A DNA stretch of 64,000 nt, from NCBI GenBank assembly GCA_903847585.1, contig CAINEC010000162.1, positions 108,930 through 172,929 of the forward strand, given 5' to 3'. The DNA comes from an uncultured Bacteroidota bacterium. Lineage in GTDB: Bacteria > Bacteroidota > Bacteroidia > AKYH767-A > OLB10. The notes beneath the pieces were generated by a model. The model was not told the DNA's origin, did no database searches, and saw only the letters and a program-made list of their open reading frames with translations. Below, in pieces: positions 39,079 to 49,278 of the stretch (its first letter is position 1; every line of letters starts with the position of its first letter). The translations under genes and the position numbers were made by a program.

Positions 39079-39252
39079 AATACAACAATATGCTACGAAG
39101 ATAATCAAGAAGTGGCGCAATAAAATGCAGGTCTTTATGATTTAATTCACGGTCAAATGCTGATAATTGTTAAAAATAACACTTAATAAAAGTGTTGAAA
39201 ACATGATTGAAACTAATCAATTCTTACCCATCTAAAATAATACTTTTATTTC

Positions 39253-40089
39253 GTGAACTATACAGAACTTAACCTACAACTAAATCCGCTGGAATTATTT
39301 GGCGAGATGCTGACTTACCAATTGGGAGAAATCGGATTTGAAATGTTTGAAGATACTCCGCAAGGATTTAAAGCCTACATTCAAACATCCAATTTTAATC
39401 AGGAGGAAGTGATTGAGATTATCGAAGGCGTTAAAGCAATGAATTGCGATATCAATTATACCATTCAAGAAATCCCTTGGCAAAACTGGAATGCCGAATG
39501 GGAGAAAAATTATCAGCCGGAAATTATCGGAAATAAAATTTATGTAAGGGCTGAATTTCATGAGGCCAATCCATCATTCGCACATGAAATAATTGTGCAA
39601 CCACGAATGGCTTTTGGTACGGGTCACCACCCAACTACCTCACAAGTAATGGAAGCAATGCTTGATATCGATTTTAAAAATAAGTCGCTATTAGACATGG
39701 GTTGCGGAACAGGCATACTTGCCATTTTAGGAATGCAGCTTGGGGCTTCGTCCGCTTTTGCTATTGACAATGACCCCAACTCGGTTGATAATTCGATTGA
39801 GAATGCACAGCGAAATGGATATCCTCAAATTGAAGTCGCACTAGGAAGCAGCGAATTATTAGAAGGCAAATCATACGATATCATTTTAGCGAATATCAAT
39901 CGGAATATCATACTGAATGATTTAGCTAAATATGCTGCTTCATTAAATGCAGGTGGATTATTAATCACAAGCGGATATTATACTTCAGATTTATCCGTTA
40001 TCAAAAGCAAAGCTGCTGATTACAAACTAGACTATGTACAACACACCTCACAAAACGATTGGTGCTGCGCAACATTCCAAAAACAATAA
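39253..40089 (+). CDS. prmA: Ribosomal protein L11 methyltransferase
   Basis: VQPRMAFGTGHHPTTSQVMEAML, LLDMGCGTGILAILGMQLGA; GTG start. Confidence 0.94.
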   Translation: MNYTELNLQLNPLELFGEMLTYQLGEIGFEMFEDTPQGFKAYIQTSNFNQEEVIEIIEGVKAMNCDINYTIQEIPWQNWNAEWEKNYQPEIIGNKIYVRAEFHEANPSFAHEIIVQPRMAFGTGHHPTTSQVMEAMLDIDFKNKSLLDMGCGTGILAILGMQLGASSAFAIDNDPNSVDNSIENAQRNGYPQIEVALGSSELLEGKSYDIILANINRNIILNDLAKYAASLNAGGLLITSGYYTSDLSVIKSKAADYKLDYVQHTSQNDWCCATFQKQ

Positions 40090-40095
40090 TTAAGA

Positions 40096-43000
40096 ATGAA
40101 GAAAATACTATTATCACTGTTTTTATTATTTCCTTTCTTTGGATTTTCACAGGTCCAGAAACCATTTTCTGCAGAACCGCAAACTTTTTTCAAAGAGATA
40201 AAAGCCTACTTAGAATTAACTAATAAAAAAGAAACGGAAAAACTGACCGATCGATTTGAGTTAGTATGGATAGAGCAACCAAAGTTTACAGCTGATCAAC
40301 AAGCAACAGTTATCAAGACTTGTAATGATATGCTCAAGAAAAGACTAAAGCCATTTCCTGATTTCAGTAATTACATTGAAGCATTAATCGGATTTTCTGA
40401 ATCAGGAAAATCAAGTGATATGTTTACTAAATGGCATAACAGTCTTGATAAAATGTTATTTGGAAAAACAAAATACTATAGCGACTATATTGAAATTTGT
40501 TCTGGATTATTTAGTGGAAATATTTTATATCAATCATCCTCTACAAAATGGGCTGCAGGCACGAGTAATTTTATTTTTGATTTCGACTCTGTTCCAAAAG
40601 TGAATTTCCCTGCTATGACACTTACCTGCTATGCCAAATCAGATAGCAGTGTTATTTATAATATTCAAGGAGTTTACTATCCATTGATTAAAAAATTCTT
40701 TGGTACGGGTGGTAAAATAAATTGGATGCGAGCAGGTATTCCCGAGGAAGAAGCCTATGCTAATTTAAAAAATACAATCATCGATGTTACGAGTAGTATT
40801 TATTCATCCGACTCAGCTGAATTTTATAAAAAGAAATATTTCAAAACGGTATTAACAGGAAAAGTAACAGATAAAATATTAGCCAATGCCGATTCAAGTA
40901 ATGCTACCTATCCGCGCTTTCAGAGTTACGATGCTAATCTTACCATTAAAGAACTAATTAAGGATGCTGACTATGTTGGAGGCTTCTCTCAACAAGGTGC
41001 AAAGATGATTGGTGCAGGTTCGAAAGACCAAAAAGCAACATTAAACTTCAAGCGTAATGGTAAAATACAATTGAGTGTTCAATGTAAAAGTTTCGTTGTT
41101 CGTCCTGAGCGATTAAGTGCACAAAATGCAACTGCTATTATTTATTTTGATAACGATAGTATCTATCACCCATCGTTGGATTTTAAATACGTCAATAAAG
41201 ATCGTCAGGTGAGTTTGATTATTGATAACTCTACTGGTATGAGTATGCCCTTTTTTAATTCATTCCATAAAGTAGATATGTATGTTGATGGAGTTTATTG
41301 GAAAATTGATGATCCATTGATGGAATTAAAAATGATTTCTGGTGCTGGTGAAAGTAAGATGTGGTTAGAGTCTGAAAATTTATTTTCTGATGATCGCTTT
41401 CGTCAGTTACAAGGCTTGAGCGATTACAATCCGTTGCAACTAATTTACAAATACAATAAAAGTTATGGAGATGTAATTTATTCAGCTACGCTTGCGCAGA
41501 TGTTAGGGGTTGCTGAATCAGAAGCAAAATCGCTGATGATCTTTTTAGCAAACAAAGGATTCCTGACGTATGATGCAGAAACATCGAGTGCTGTTGCAAA
41601 AGATAAAGTAGTTTATTATCTCGAAGCAAAAACAGAGAAAATCGATTACGATAAAATTGAAATCAGTTCTGTCATATCAGCAAAGCCCAATGCAAAATTA
41701 AACCTATTGAATTTCGATTTAGATATGGAAGGTGTATCGAGAGTGTTTTTGAGCGACACACAAGCGGTATGGGTTACTCCCGAAAATCAACAGATCAAGT
41801 TAAAGAAGAATCGCGACTTTGAATTCTCAGGTAAAGTGCATGCAGGACGCTCTGATTTCTTCGGAAAGAAGTTCGAGTTTATTTATGATCAATTTAAATT
41901 CAATTTAGCAACGATTGATTCGATTCGTTTGAAAGTAGTTTCTGATAACGAGTTGGATGAAAAAGGAAATCCGAAATTGATTCCACTAAAAAGTACACTT
42001 CAAAATGTATCAGGTGTATTGTATATCGATAGCTTAAATAATAAATCGAGTAGAAAAAGTTATTCTCAGTATCCGAAGTTTGTGAGTGATAAAGAATCGT
42101 ATGTTTATTATGATCATCCTTCTATTTACGGTGGTGTTTATGATCGAGATAAATTCTATTTCAAAATTGAACCATTTACAATTGATTCGTTAGATAACTT
42201 CTCATCTGGCGGAATGAAGTTCGCAGGGACATTTGTATCAGGTGGGATTTTTCCAGACATCAAAGAGATGGCCGTTATTCGTCCTGATTACTCCTTCGGA
42301 TTTGAACGTAACTCCCCTGGTGAAGGATATCCGATGTATAGTGGTAAAGGAACATTCACTAATCACATTGATTTAAGTTATGCAGGTTTATTAGGCGATG
42401 GGAAAGTAGATTATTTAAGTTCATCGAGTACATCCAAAGAGATTGTGTTCTTTATTGATTCAACAAATATGCAGAATGCCGCTTTCGATTTAAGAAAAGA
42501 AACGATTGCAGGTGTTGGATTTCCGGATGCACAAGGAAAACAGAATGCTATTAACTGGCGACCTAAAAAAGATGAGATGTACGTTTATATGACTACTGAT
42601 CCAATCGCTGTATATGGCAAGCAAGTTTCACTTTCAGGAAATCTATTATTAGCATCGAAAGGATTAGGAGGAAATGGAGATGCGAAGTTTGATGCATCTA
42701 ACCTCGAAGCAAAAAATTTCTGGTTTAAGCAAGATGCTTATGGTTCGGATACTGCTGACTTCAAATTGAAGTCTGATATCGAATCTGTATTAGCCATTCA
42801 GACAAAAAATGTAAATGCAAAAATTGATTTGGTGAACCGCTTTGGTAATTTCATCTCTAACGGAAAAGGTTCTTATGTAAGCTTCCCTTTAAATCAGTAC
42901 ATCTGTTACATTGCACAGTTTAAGTGGTTTATTGATAAAGATGAAGTTGAATTTGGGGATGATAACGTAGACAAAACAAAGCTTAATATCGAAGGATCCG

Positions 43001-44535
43001 ACTTCGTTTCTACCAATGCTTTTCAAGATTCATTGCGTTGGAATGCAGGATTGGCACGATACAATTTAAATGATTACTTAATCAAAGCAAGAAAGGTAAA
43101 AGAGATTCTTGTTGCTGATGCGAGTATCCAACCGAATGATACTGCAACTATCGTCATCGAAAAAGATGCATATATGCGTCCGCTGAATAATGCAACAGTA
43201 ATTGCGAATGTAGTTAGCAAATACCACAAAATTACAGGAGCACAAATTCAAGTTAAAGGAAGAAAAGAATACGAAGGAACAGGTCAGTATGCGTATAACG
43301 ACCACGCAGGTACGCCTCACTTAATTTCATTAGAGCGAATTGGAGTTGATACCGCAAAACAAACTTATGCGAATGGTAATATTCCTGAAACAGAAAACTT
43401 CCAGTTAAGTACCAATATTCAATATAAAGGAAGAGTTCAAATTAACGCTGCTAATCCGTTGTTAAACTTTGATGGATTTGCGAGTGTAAAACATTTATGT
43501 ACTGCAGGGCTTTCTATTAATTGGTTCGGTTTTAAATCAGACATTGATATTAAAAACTTAACCATTCCTGTTGATGAGCCTCGTAACGAAAATGGAGAAC
43601 GCCTAGGTGTTGGTATATTCTTAAGTAATGATAGTTCTGGTTACTATGCGGGATTTATTTCTCCGAAGGAAAAAAACACCGACTCTGCAATGGTTGCCGT
43701 GAAAGGATACTTGAGTTATAACGATAAAGCAAACAGCTATTACATTGCAAGCAAAGAGAAAATATCGAATCCTGATTTGCCAGGCAATAGTATTTCATTA
43801 AATAACGATTCGTGTTATGTGGTTGCTGAAGGTGAGTTAAAGCCAGGATTTAATTTCGGACAGTTAAAGACGACATTTAACGGAAGAGTAATTTATAATC
43901 CGCTTAACGATTCTACCTCATTAGATGTATTACTTGGATTAGACTTTATGTTTAACAACGATGCATTGAAGCTGATGTCGGAAAGCTTAACCAGCAATAC
44001 TACGCTGAAGCCTACTAATGATACTCGTCCTATCTGGACTCGTAGCATGCGTGCCATTGTTGGAACTGAAAAAGCAGATAAGATGATTTCTGAGTTTACC
44101 TTATATGGAGCGCCTAAAAAAGTTCCGCAGGAGCTTCAGCAAACGCTTTACTTGACCGATTTAAAAATGTATTGGAATAAGAATTCGCAGAGCTTTAAAT
44201 CTGTCGGGCCAATTGGAGTTGGGTTTATTGATAAAAACACGATTAGCCGACAGTTGACGGGATACTTTGAAATTCAGAAGAAGAAAAACGGAGATGTATT
44301 TAACTTATACTTGGAAGCTGATCAGGGTAACTGGTGGTACTTTACCTATAGTCGCGGAATTTTGCAGGCTGTTTCTTCGGATATCAAGTTTAATGATGCC
44401 ATTAATAACATGAAACCGGATAAGCGAATAGCAGAAAAGAAAGGAGATTTGCCGTCGTATGAGTACATCTTAAGCACTGATCGCAAGAAAAATGAATTCA
44501 AAACTCGTTTTACGGAGCCAGAATCTGAGGAGTAA
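40096..44535 (+). CDS. Large secreted hypothetical protein, 1479 aa
   Basis: Signal peptide MKKILLSLFLLFPFFGFSQ; no recognised domain. Confidence 0.8.
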   Translation: MKKILLSLFLLFPFFGFSQVQKPFSAEPQTFFKEIKAYLELTNKKETEKLTDRFELVWIEQPKFTADQQATVIKTCNDMLKKRLKPFPDFSNYIEALIGFSESGKSSDMFTKWHNSLDKMLFGKTKYYSDYIEICSGLFSGNILYQSSSTKWAAGTSNFIFDFDSVPKVNFPAMTLTCYAKSDSSVIYNIQGVYYPLIKKFFGTGGKINWMRAGIPEEEAYANLKNTIIDVTSSIYSSDSAEFYKKKYFKTVLTGKVTDKILANADSSNATYPRFQSYDANLTIKELIKDADYVGGFSQQGAKMIGAGSKDQKATLNFKRNGKIQLSVQCKSFVVRPERLSAQNATAIIYFDNDSIYHPSLDFKYVNKDRQVSLIIDNSTGMSMPFFNSFHKVDMYVDGVYWKIDDPLMELKMISGAGESKMWLESENLFSDDRFRQLQGLSDYNPLQLIYKYNKSYGDVIYSATLAQMLGVAESEAKSLMIFLANKGFLTYDAETSSAVAKDKVVYYLEAKTEKIDYDKIEISSVISAKPNAKLNLLNFDLDMEGVSRVFLSDTQAVWVTPENQQIKLKKNRDFEFSGKVHAGRSDFFGKKFEFIYDQFKFNLATIDSIRLKVVSDNELDEKGNPKLIPLKSTLQNVSGVLYIDSLNNKSSRKSYSQYPKFVSDKESYVYYDHPSIYGGVYDRDKFYFKIEPFTIDSLDNFSSGGMKFAGTFVSGGIFPDIKEMAVIRPDYSFGFERNSPGEGYPMYSGKGTFTNHIDLSYAGLLGDGKVDYLSSSSTSKEIVFFIDSTNMQNAAFDLRKETIAGVGFPDAQGKQNAINWRPKKDEMYVYMTTDPIAVYGKQVSLSGNLLLASKGLGGNGDAKFDASNLEAKNFWFKQDAYGSDTADFKLKSDIESVLAIQTKNVNAKIDLVNRFGNFISNGKGSYVSFPLNQYICYIAQFKWFIDKDEVEFGDDNVDKTKLNIEGSDFVSTNAFQDSLRWNAGLARYNLNDYLIKARKVKEILVADASIQPNDTATIVIEKDAYMRPLNNATVIANVVSKYHKITGAQIQVKGRKEYEGTGQYAYNDHAGTPHLISLERIGVDTAKQTYANGNIPETENFQLSTNIQYKGRVQINAANPLLNFDGFASVKHLCTAGLSINWFGFKSDIDIKNLTIPVDEPRNENGERLGVGIFLSNDSSGYYAGFISPKEKNTDSAMVAVKGYLSYNDKANSYYIASKEKISNPDLPGNSISLNNDSCYVVAEGELKPGFNFGQLKTTFNGRVIYNPLNDSTSLDVLLGLDFMFNNDALKLMSESLTSNTTLKPTNDTRPIWTRSMRAIVGTEKADKMISEFTLYGAPKKVPQELQQTLYLTDLKMYWNKNSQSFKSVGPIGVGFIDKNTISRQLTGYFEIQKKKNGDVFNLYLEADQGNWWYFTYSRGILQAVSSDIKFNDAINNMKPDKRIAEKKGDLPSYEYILSTDRKKNEFKTRFTEPESEE

Positions 44536-44650
44536 TACAAAATTTAAATTATTGATAAACAATTGGTCGCGAACAACTCGATGGTTTTTATTAATAAAAA
44601 TTTAAAGTTTAGGTAATAAAAAACAGGTTTCTAACTATTTTTGAAAGAAC

Positions 44651-45289
44651 ATGATAAGCTTTACTACCATTTCACTGATTCTGTTAGCCTATATGTTAGG
44701 TTCTATTCCATCGGCTGTTTGGATTGGAAAAATGATGTACAATATTGATGTACGTGATTACGGAAGCGGAAACGCGGGAGCTACCAACACCTTTCGGGTT
44801 CTTGGTAAAAAGGCAGGATTCCCAGTTTTATTTATTGATATATTCAAAGGCTTTTTAGCTGTTAAATTAGTTTGGCTAACCTCTAAATACTACCCCAATA
44901 CGCAGCAGTTCATGAATTTAGAATTGTGCTTAGCGATGGCCGCTTTAATCGGTCATATCTATCCTTTATTCGCGGGATTCAGAGGTGGTAAAGGTGTCGC
45001 GACATTATTAGGGATCTTATGCGCGGTGCATTTAGGCGCTGCTGGAATTTGTGCAGGTATATTCACTATTTCATTATTGTTGACACATTATGTGTCGGTT
45101 AGTTCATTACTGGCGGCCTTATCTTTTCCTGCATCGGTAATGTTTATTTATCACGAATCGATACCAAGTCTGAACATCTTCGCAATCTTTGTTTGCATTT
45201 TAGTTTTCATAACTCATCAGAAAAACATCGAGCGACTTCTTAAGAATGAAGAATCAAAAGTCGGCTTTTTATCAAAAAAAAGTAATTAA
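44651..45289 (+). CDS. plsY: Glycerol-3-phosphate acyltransferase
   Basis: YMLGSIPSAVWIGK, YGSGNAGATNTFRVLGKKAG, FRGGKGVAT. Confidence 0.95.
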   Translation: MISFTTISLILLAYMLGSIPSAVWIGKMMYNIDVRDYGSGNAGATNTFRVLGKKAGFPVLFIDIFKGFLAVKLVWLTSKYYPNTQQFMNLELCLAMAALIGHIYPLFAGFRGGKGVATLLGILCAVHLGAAGICAGIFTISLLLTHYVSVSSLLAALSFPASVMFIYHESIPSLNIFAIFVCILVFITHQKNIERLLKNEESKVGFLSKKSN

Positions 45290-45449
45290 CATTTCTAAGC
45301 AATCTGTGAGTAGTGTCGAACAAAGCACTATTTTTCAATCATTTATGCTAATCAATAGAAGCATACTTCTAAATAAAATTACTTTATAAATTCTGAAACC
45401 GTTTAGTTATCAGGTCCGTAGAAAGCTTTGAATTTTAAAACAAAGTCCT

Positions 45450-47228
45450 ATGAGACAGATTCTACTTTCCGTTACCGTTGCTTATGCAATTTTAGTTTCA
45501 GGTACCAACTTATCGATGGCCACGTCATCAGATAAGAAAGCCATTTTTTCTAACGGCATGACCGAAGGCGAGCAAGCCAAGGCTGCTGAAAAACTATATC
45601 TGGCAAAGCAATATGAAAAAGCTGCAATTCAGTATTCTCAATTGCTAAGCAAGAATCCAAACAACTACAAGTACAATTACTATTATGGTATTTGTGCGTT
45701 AATCATCGATGCAGACAAATCAGCTGCATTGCCCTATTTAAAGAAAGCGATGGACGATGATAGAAGTCCGGAGGATATTTACTACTACTACGGAAGGGCT
45801 TGTCACCTTACCTATCGTTTCGATGAGGCGGCGAAGGCCTTTTCTGAATACGCAATAATTATAGGTAAGAAGCAAAACGATCCATTCAATATCGATACGC
45901 ATATTGCTATGGTAATGAATGCTAAAAGTATTTTAGACTCTAATCAGCTTTCTGAAATTTTGGAAGACGATAATACGGAGGCTAACAATTTTTATTCGAA
46001 ATATGAATTTACGGCTGATGCAGGTAAACTTTTAAGCATGCCTGATAATATTATTAAAGACAGCAAAATTGTTAAAGAAGATAAACCTACTATCTTTTTA
46101 AGTGCGAATGGTCGCGTAATGTATTTCAGCGCAACGAAAGAAGGAAAAAGCAAGGATATTTATCGTGTTGAAAAAGACCTAAGCGGAAACTGGGGTACTC
46201 CTATTAAATTAGATGCATCTATCAATACAAACGAAGATGAACTATACCCAACCTGTAATTCAGATGGAAGGGTTTTATATTTCAGTAGCCGCGGTCATAA
46301 ATCAACTGGTGGATTAGACATTTTCAAAGTTGTTTACAACAGTGAATCTAAAAAATGGGGTAAGCCTGAGAATATGGGATCACCTGTTAACTCTCCCGAT
46401 GACGACTACTGTTTTGTTTCATCTGGCGTTGATCAGTTTGCATATGTAACAAGTCAGCGTAATGCAGCTAAAGGCAAAGTAACAGTAATGAAAGTTCCTT
46501 ATATGAATCCTGAGGAATTAAGTATTGCGGTGACAGGTAAATTCAAATGTATTGGAGAGCCTACCTTAAAAGAAGCAGTAATCACAATCACTAAAAACAA
46601 CAATCCTGATTACATTGCTATTATTAATACAGATATTAACACAGGCGAGTATAGCATTGAACTTCCAGGTACAGGTGCTTACAATTACAGTGTTGAAGTA
46701 AAAGGATATCAGATTAAATCAGAAACTGTTCGCTTCGGAGAGTTTAATGACAGAAGTTATATTCAGAACATTTATTTGAATCGTAATAAAACCGGCTCAG
46801 AAGATTTAGCCATAAGCAATTTACGATTAACCGAAGTTGGATCAGTGGATGAAAACTTAACAGCTAGCGGAGGAAACACAACTGATGGAAGTGAAATCAG
46901 AGGAATGTCGTACGAGCCATTGAACGCTAAAAAAGAAGTAAAAGTGGTAGAAAAAGTGATTAACAAAGGGATCCAATATAAAGTACAGATTGGAGCATTT
47001 AACAAACTTTCTAAAGACGTTGTAGAAAAGAATCTATCAATGATGACGGATACAGAAATGCTTACTTCATATGGTGAAGAGAGCTGGTTAAAGTACTTTG
47101 TAGGCAGCGAATCAAGTTATGAATCTGCTAAGAATCTCAAAGAAACAATGATTCAGGCTGGCTTTACAGATGCGTTTATAGTGACCTTCGAAAACGAAAA
47201 ACCAGTAAAAGGAAAAACGAAGAAATAA
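45450..47228 (+). CDS. TPR / PD40 beta-propeller / SPOR-type envelope protein
   Basis: TPR-like N-terminus; PTIFLSANGRVMYFSATKEGKSKDIYRVEKD and TGGLDIFKV propeller motifs; SPOR-like C-terminus IQYKVQIGAFNKLSKD. Confidence 0.8.
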   Translation: MRQILLSVTVAYAILVSGTNLSMATSSDKKAIFSNGMTEGEQAKAAEKLYLAKQYEKAAIQYSQLLSKNPNNYKYNYYYGICALIIDADKSAALPYLKKAMDDDRSPEDIYYYYGRACHLTYRFDEAAKAFSEYAIIIGKKQNDPFNIDTHIAMVMNAKSILDSNQLSEILEDDNTEANNFYSKYEFTADAGKLLSMPDNIIKDSKIVKEDKPTIFLSANGRVMYFSATKEGKSKDIYRVEKDLSGNWGTPIKLDASINTNEDELYPTCNSDGRVLYFSSRGHKSTGGLDIFKVVYNSESKKWGKPENMGSPVNSPDDDYCFVSSGVDQFAYVTSQRNAAKGKVTVMKVPYMNPEELSIAVTGKFKCIGEPTLKEAVITITKNNNPDYIAIINTDINTGEYSIELPGTGAYNYSVEVKGYQIKSETVRFGEFNDRSYIQNIYLNRNKTGSEDLAISNLRLTEVGSVDENLTASGGNTTDGSEIRGMSYEPLNAKKEVKVVEKVINKGIQYKVQIGAFNKLSKDVVEKNLSMMTDTEMLTSYGEESWLKYFVGSESSYESAKNLKETMIQAGFTDAFIVTFENEKPVKGKTKK

Positions 47229-47244
47229 GATTTAAAGTTGATAT

Positions 47245-47279
47245 AAAAAATCCCGAGGCCATGCTTCGGGATTTTTTTT
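47245..47279 (+). terminator. Intrinsic terminator
   Basis: aaaaaatcccgaggccatgcttcgggatttttttt, 11-bp stem. Confidence 0.85.
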
Positions 47280-47410
47280 GTGGTGATAAGAAATTAACAT
47301 TTAAAATGATTTTTTACAGTTTAGTATTAACTATCTCAAGTCTGATGCGCTTAAAAAGAGACCTGTTTAATCACATATTATTTTGACTCATTTGAGCTTG
47401 GCTAAAATGT

Positions 47411-47483
47411 GAAAGGGATTCGCACTTCCGCGTCTCCCTTCTACCCGAGGTCCAAATCAATCATGAAGGCCGTGCCTTTTTTT
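47411..47483 (+). ncRNA. Structured element A (hairpin, conserved linker, terminator hairpin)
   Basis: AAGGGA...TCCCTT stem, linker CTACCCGAGGTCCAAATCAATCATG, then AAGGC-CGT-GCCTT plus T run; second copy 114 bp downstream. Confidence 0.5.
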
Positions 47484-47524
47484 ATTTAAGCAATTTAATT
47501 TCGAGTAAACTATGCTATTAAAAT

Positions 47525-47597
47525 AAAGGGATGATGGTAAAACCATCATCCCTTCTACCCGAGGTCCAAATCAATCATGTACGCTTTGCGTATTTTT
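47525..47597 (+). ncRNA. Structured element B (hairpin, conserved linker, terminator hairpin)
   Basis: Perfect 13-bp stem AAGGGATGATGGT-AAA-ACCATCATCCCTT, identical 25-nt linker, then TACGC-TTT-GCGTA plus T run. Confidence 0.55.
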
Positions 47598-47647
47598 ATT
47601 TATTTGACCTATTTAGCTTCAAGCTAGCTTGACTAAATAGCCAATAA

Positions 47648-47677
47648 ATAAAAAACCCTGAGATAAATCTCAGGGTT
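47648..47677 (-). terminator. Terminator downstream of tRNA-Arg
   Basis: 10-bp stem AACCCTGAGA-TTTA-TCTCAGGGTT followed by T run on the minus strand. Confidence 0.85.
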
Positions 47678-47694
47678 CATGATTGATTCACTAG

Positions 47695-47768
47695 TGGTCT
47701 CGAAGGGATTCAAACCCCTAACCTTCTGATCCGTAGTCAGATGCTCTATTCAGTTGAGCTACGAAACC
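47695..47768 (-). tRNA. tRNA-Arg (anticodon ACG)
   Basis: Cloverleaf: acceptor GGTTTCG/CGAGACC, D arm GCTC..GAGC, anticodon arm TCTGA-CTACGGA-TCAGA, T arm AGGGG-TTTGAAT-CCCTT. Confidence 0.95.
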
Positions 47769-47838
47769 ATTTTTCTTTGGGATTGCAAATGTAGAAAAAA
47801 AATATGTTTTATCAAGGATAGCGATAAAAAACTTCGAA

Positions 47839-48288
47839 TTAATTTGGTCGAACGATCAAATAATGTCCTTCGATTCTTTCTATCGTTACTGAATAATTAG
47901 CAGGAATACCAATACCCGATGTTTTTGCATAATACTTCTGCCCCTTATACTTTAAAGAACCATCCATTTTCAAGGAGGTAATGGTACTTGCTGAATCGCC
48001 TAGAGTAACATCCGACATATCCGTTTGAAAGCCAGAAATGGAAGACCACCACTGGAATAGCTTGGTCCTATATTTTGTCCATAATAGAAACAAAACGATT
48101 CCATACAGCACAGATAAGATCACAACTCCGATAAATCCGATATCCTCAGCAATCCAAATATCAGCTAAGACAAAGACAATAATTGAGAATGCCAAATACC
48201 CTTTAAATGAGTTCTGCGCGGCATACATTAAAAAACTTAAGAAACTAACCCCAATTAGTACAAGTGAAAACACCGTAGAAAAATCCAT
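47839..48288 (-). CDS. NfeD-like membrane protein
   Basis: TM helices followed by a small beta domain (GSLKYKGQKYYAKTSGIGIPANYSVTIERIEGHYLIVRPN). Confidence 0.6.
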   Translation of the reverse strand: MDFSTVFSLVLIGVSFLSFLMYAAQNSFKGYLAFSIIVFVLADIWIAEDIGFIGVVILSVLYGIVLFLLWTKYRTKLFQWWSSISGFQTDMSDVTLGDSASTITSLKMDGSLKYKGQKYYAKTSGIGIPANYSVTIERIEGHYLIVRPN

Positions 48289-48575
48289 TATTCAATTGTA
48301 GCATTTAACCCACGATCAATTAATGCATCTTTCATCGGTTTTAATTTGTCCATGTCCCCCTCTTTGACCGAGCATTTGCCCTTGTAATGCACAATAAAAC
48401 TGCATTGCGTAGCCTGTTCAGGGTGGTGATCACACACTGATATTAACGAGTTAATCACCCAATCGAACGTGTTGTGATTGTCGTTGTATAATACAATCGA
48501 CTTCGAATTTTCGGTTAACGTCTCAACGAGTACTTCTTCTTCTACTTCCGGAGATAAATGAAAATCTACATTCAT
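48288..48575 (-). CDS. clpS: ClpS-type ATP-dependent Clp protease adaptor
   Basis: KSIVLYNDNHNTFDWVINSLISVCDHHPEQATQCSFIVHYKGKCSVKEG. Likely start MNVDFHL at 48575 (track start 48725). Confidence 0.88.
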   Translation of the reverse strand: MNVDFHLSPEVEEEVLVETLTENSKSIVLYNDNHNTFDWVINSLISVCDHHPEQATQCSFIVHYKGKCSVKEGDMDKLKPMKDALIDRGLNATIE

Positions 48576-48667
48576 AAATGACCTGCTTTTTTGTAAATAT
48601 AAAATGAATTTTAATGACAAACTAATAAACGATGAAAAAATCAGTTTATTATTTGAATAGTAGTTTG

Positions 48668-49183
48668 TTAAAAAGCGACGAATCGATGAACAACGCGTCC
48701 GTGCTTTTCTTTTAATGTTTTGCACTTACGAATTGCATCTGAAGAATTGCTTACCTGCGCCTTTTTAAATTCATCCAGGTATTTTTTATCAAGGAAGGAA
48801 TACCAAAGCTCCACCTCTTTAGTGGCATTATCAAATTTAGCAGGCAATGAAAAATAAATGCTGATGGTTTCTTGAGGAGCTAACGACTTGGTCGCACGGT
48901 ATTTTTCTGGATTTAATTCGTCGGATGTTTTGCCAAAGTGAATAACTAATTTCCCCTTGGTACCTTTTAGCTCGTCCCATTTATACGCATTGATGAATGG
49001 CGGAAATTGAGCCTCCTGTGCATGCAACACGATAATACTATCGTTACTAACGTTTGTAATTTTAAGAGCATAAACGCTACTACTTGAATTGTCCTTTCTG
49101 AAGAGTCGCTCAATACTAAAATCCTGAGCTCCTGCCTTCAAACAGATTACAAACAATAACACAAGTATTACTCTAAATTTCAT
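48668..49183 (-). CDS. Hypothetical secreted protein
   Basis: Signal peptide MKFRVILVLLFVICLKAGAQ; 171 aa. Confidence 0.7.
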   Translation of the reverse strand: MKFRVILVLLFVICLKAGAQDFSIERLFRKDNSSSSVYALKITNVSNDSIIVLHAQEAQFPPFINAYKWDELKGTKGKLVIHFGKTSDELNPEKYRATKSLAPQETISIYFSLPAKFDNATKEVELWYSFLDKKYLDEFKKAQVSNSSDAIRKCKTLKEKHGRVVHRFVAF

Positions 49184-49228
49184 TACTCAAATATAAACGA
49201 TAAAAATGGCTAAAAAGATACATCCAAT

Positions 49229-49259
49229 AAAAAAGGCCTTCCGTTTCCGAGAGGCCTTC
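49229..49259 (-). terminator. Intrinsic terminator of rplS
   Basis: Minus strand AAGGCCT...AGGCCTT plus T run. Confidence 0.8.
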
Positions 49260-49278
49260 TATAACTATGAACACAAAA

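Noticed and set aside
40415-40603. Overlapping small ORF inside the 1479-aa gene
   Set aside because: Out-of-frame ORF inside a long intact gene with no supporting motif.
47411-47597. The two structured elements as tRNA genes
   Set aside because: No complete cloverleaf, no T-loop GTTCGA-type sequence and no D arm could be assembled.
48038-48301. 87-aa + strand ORF
   Set aside because: Antisense to the NfeD-like gene; no recognisable protein features.
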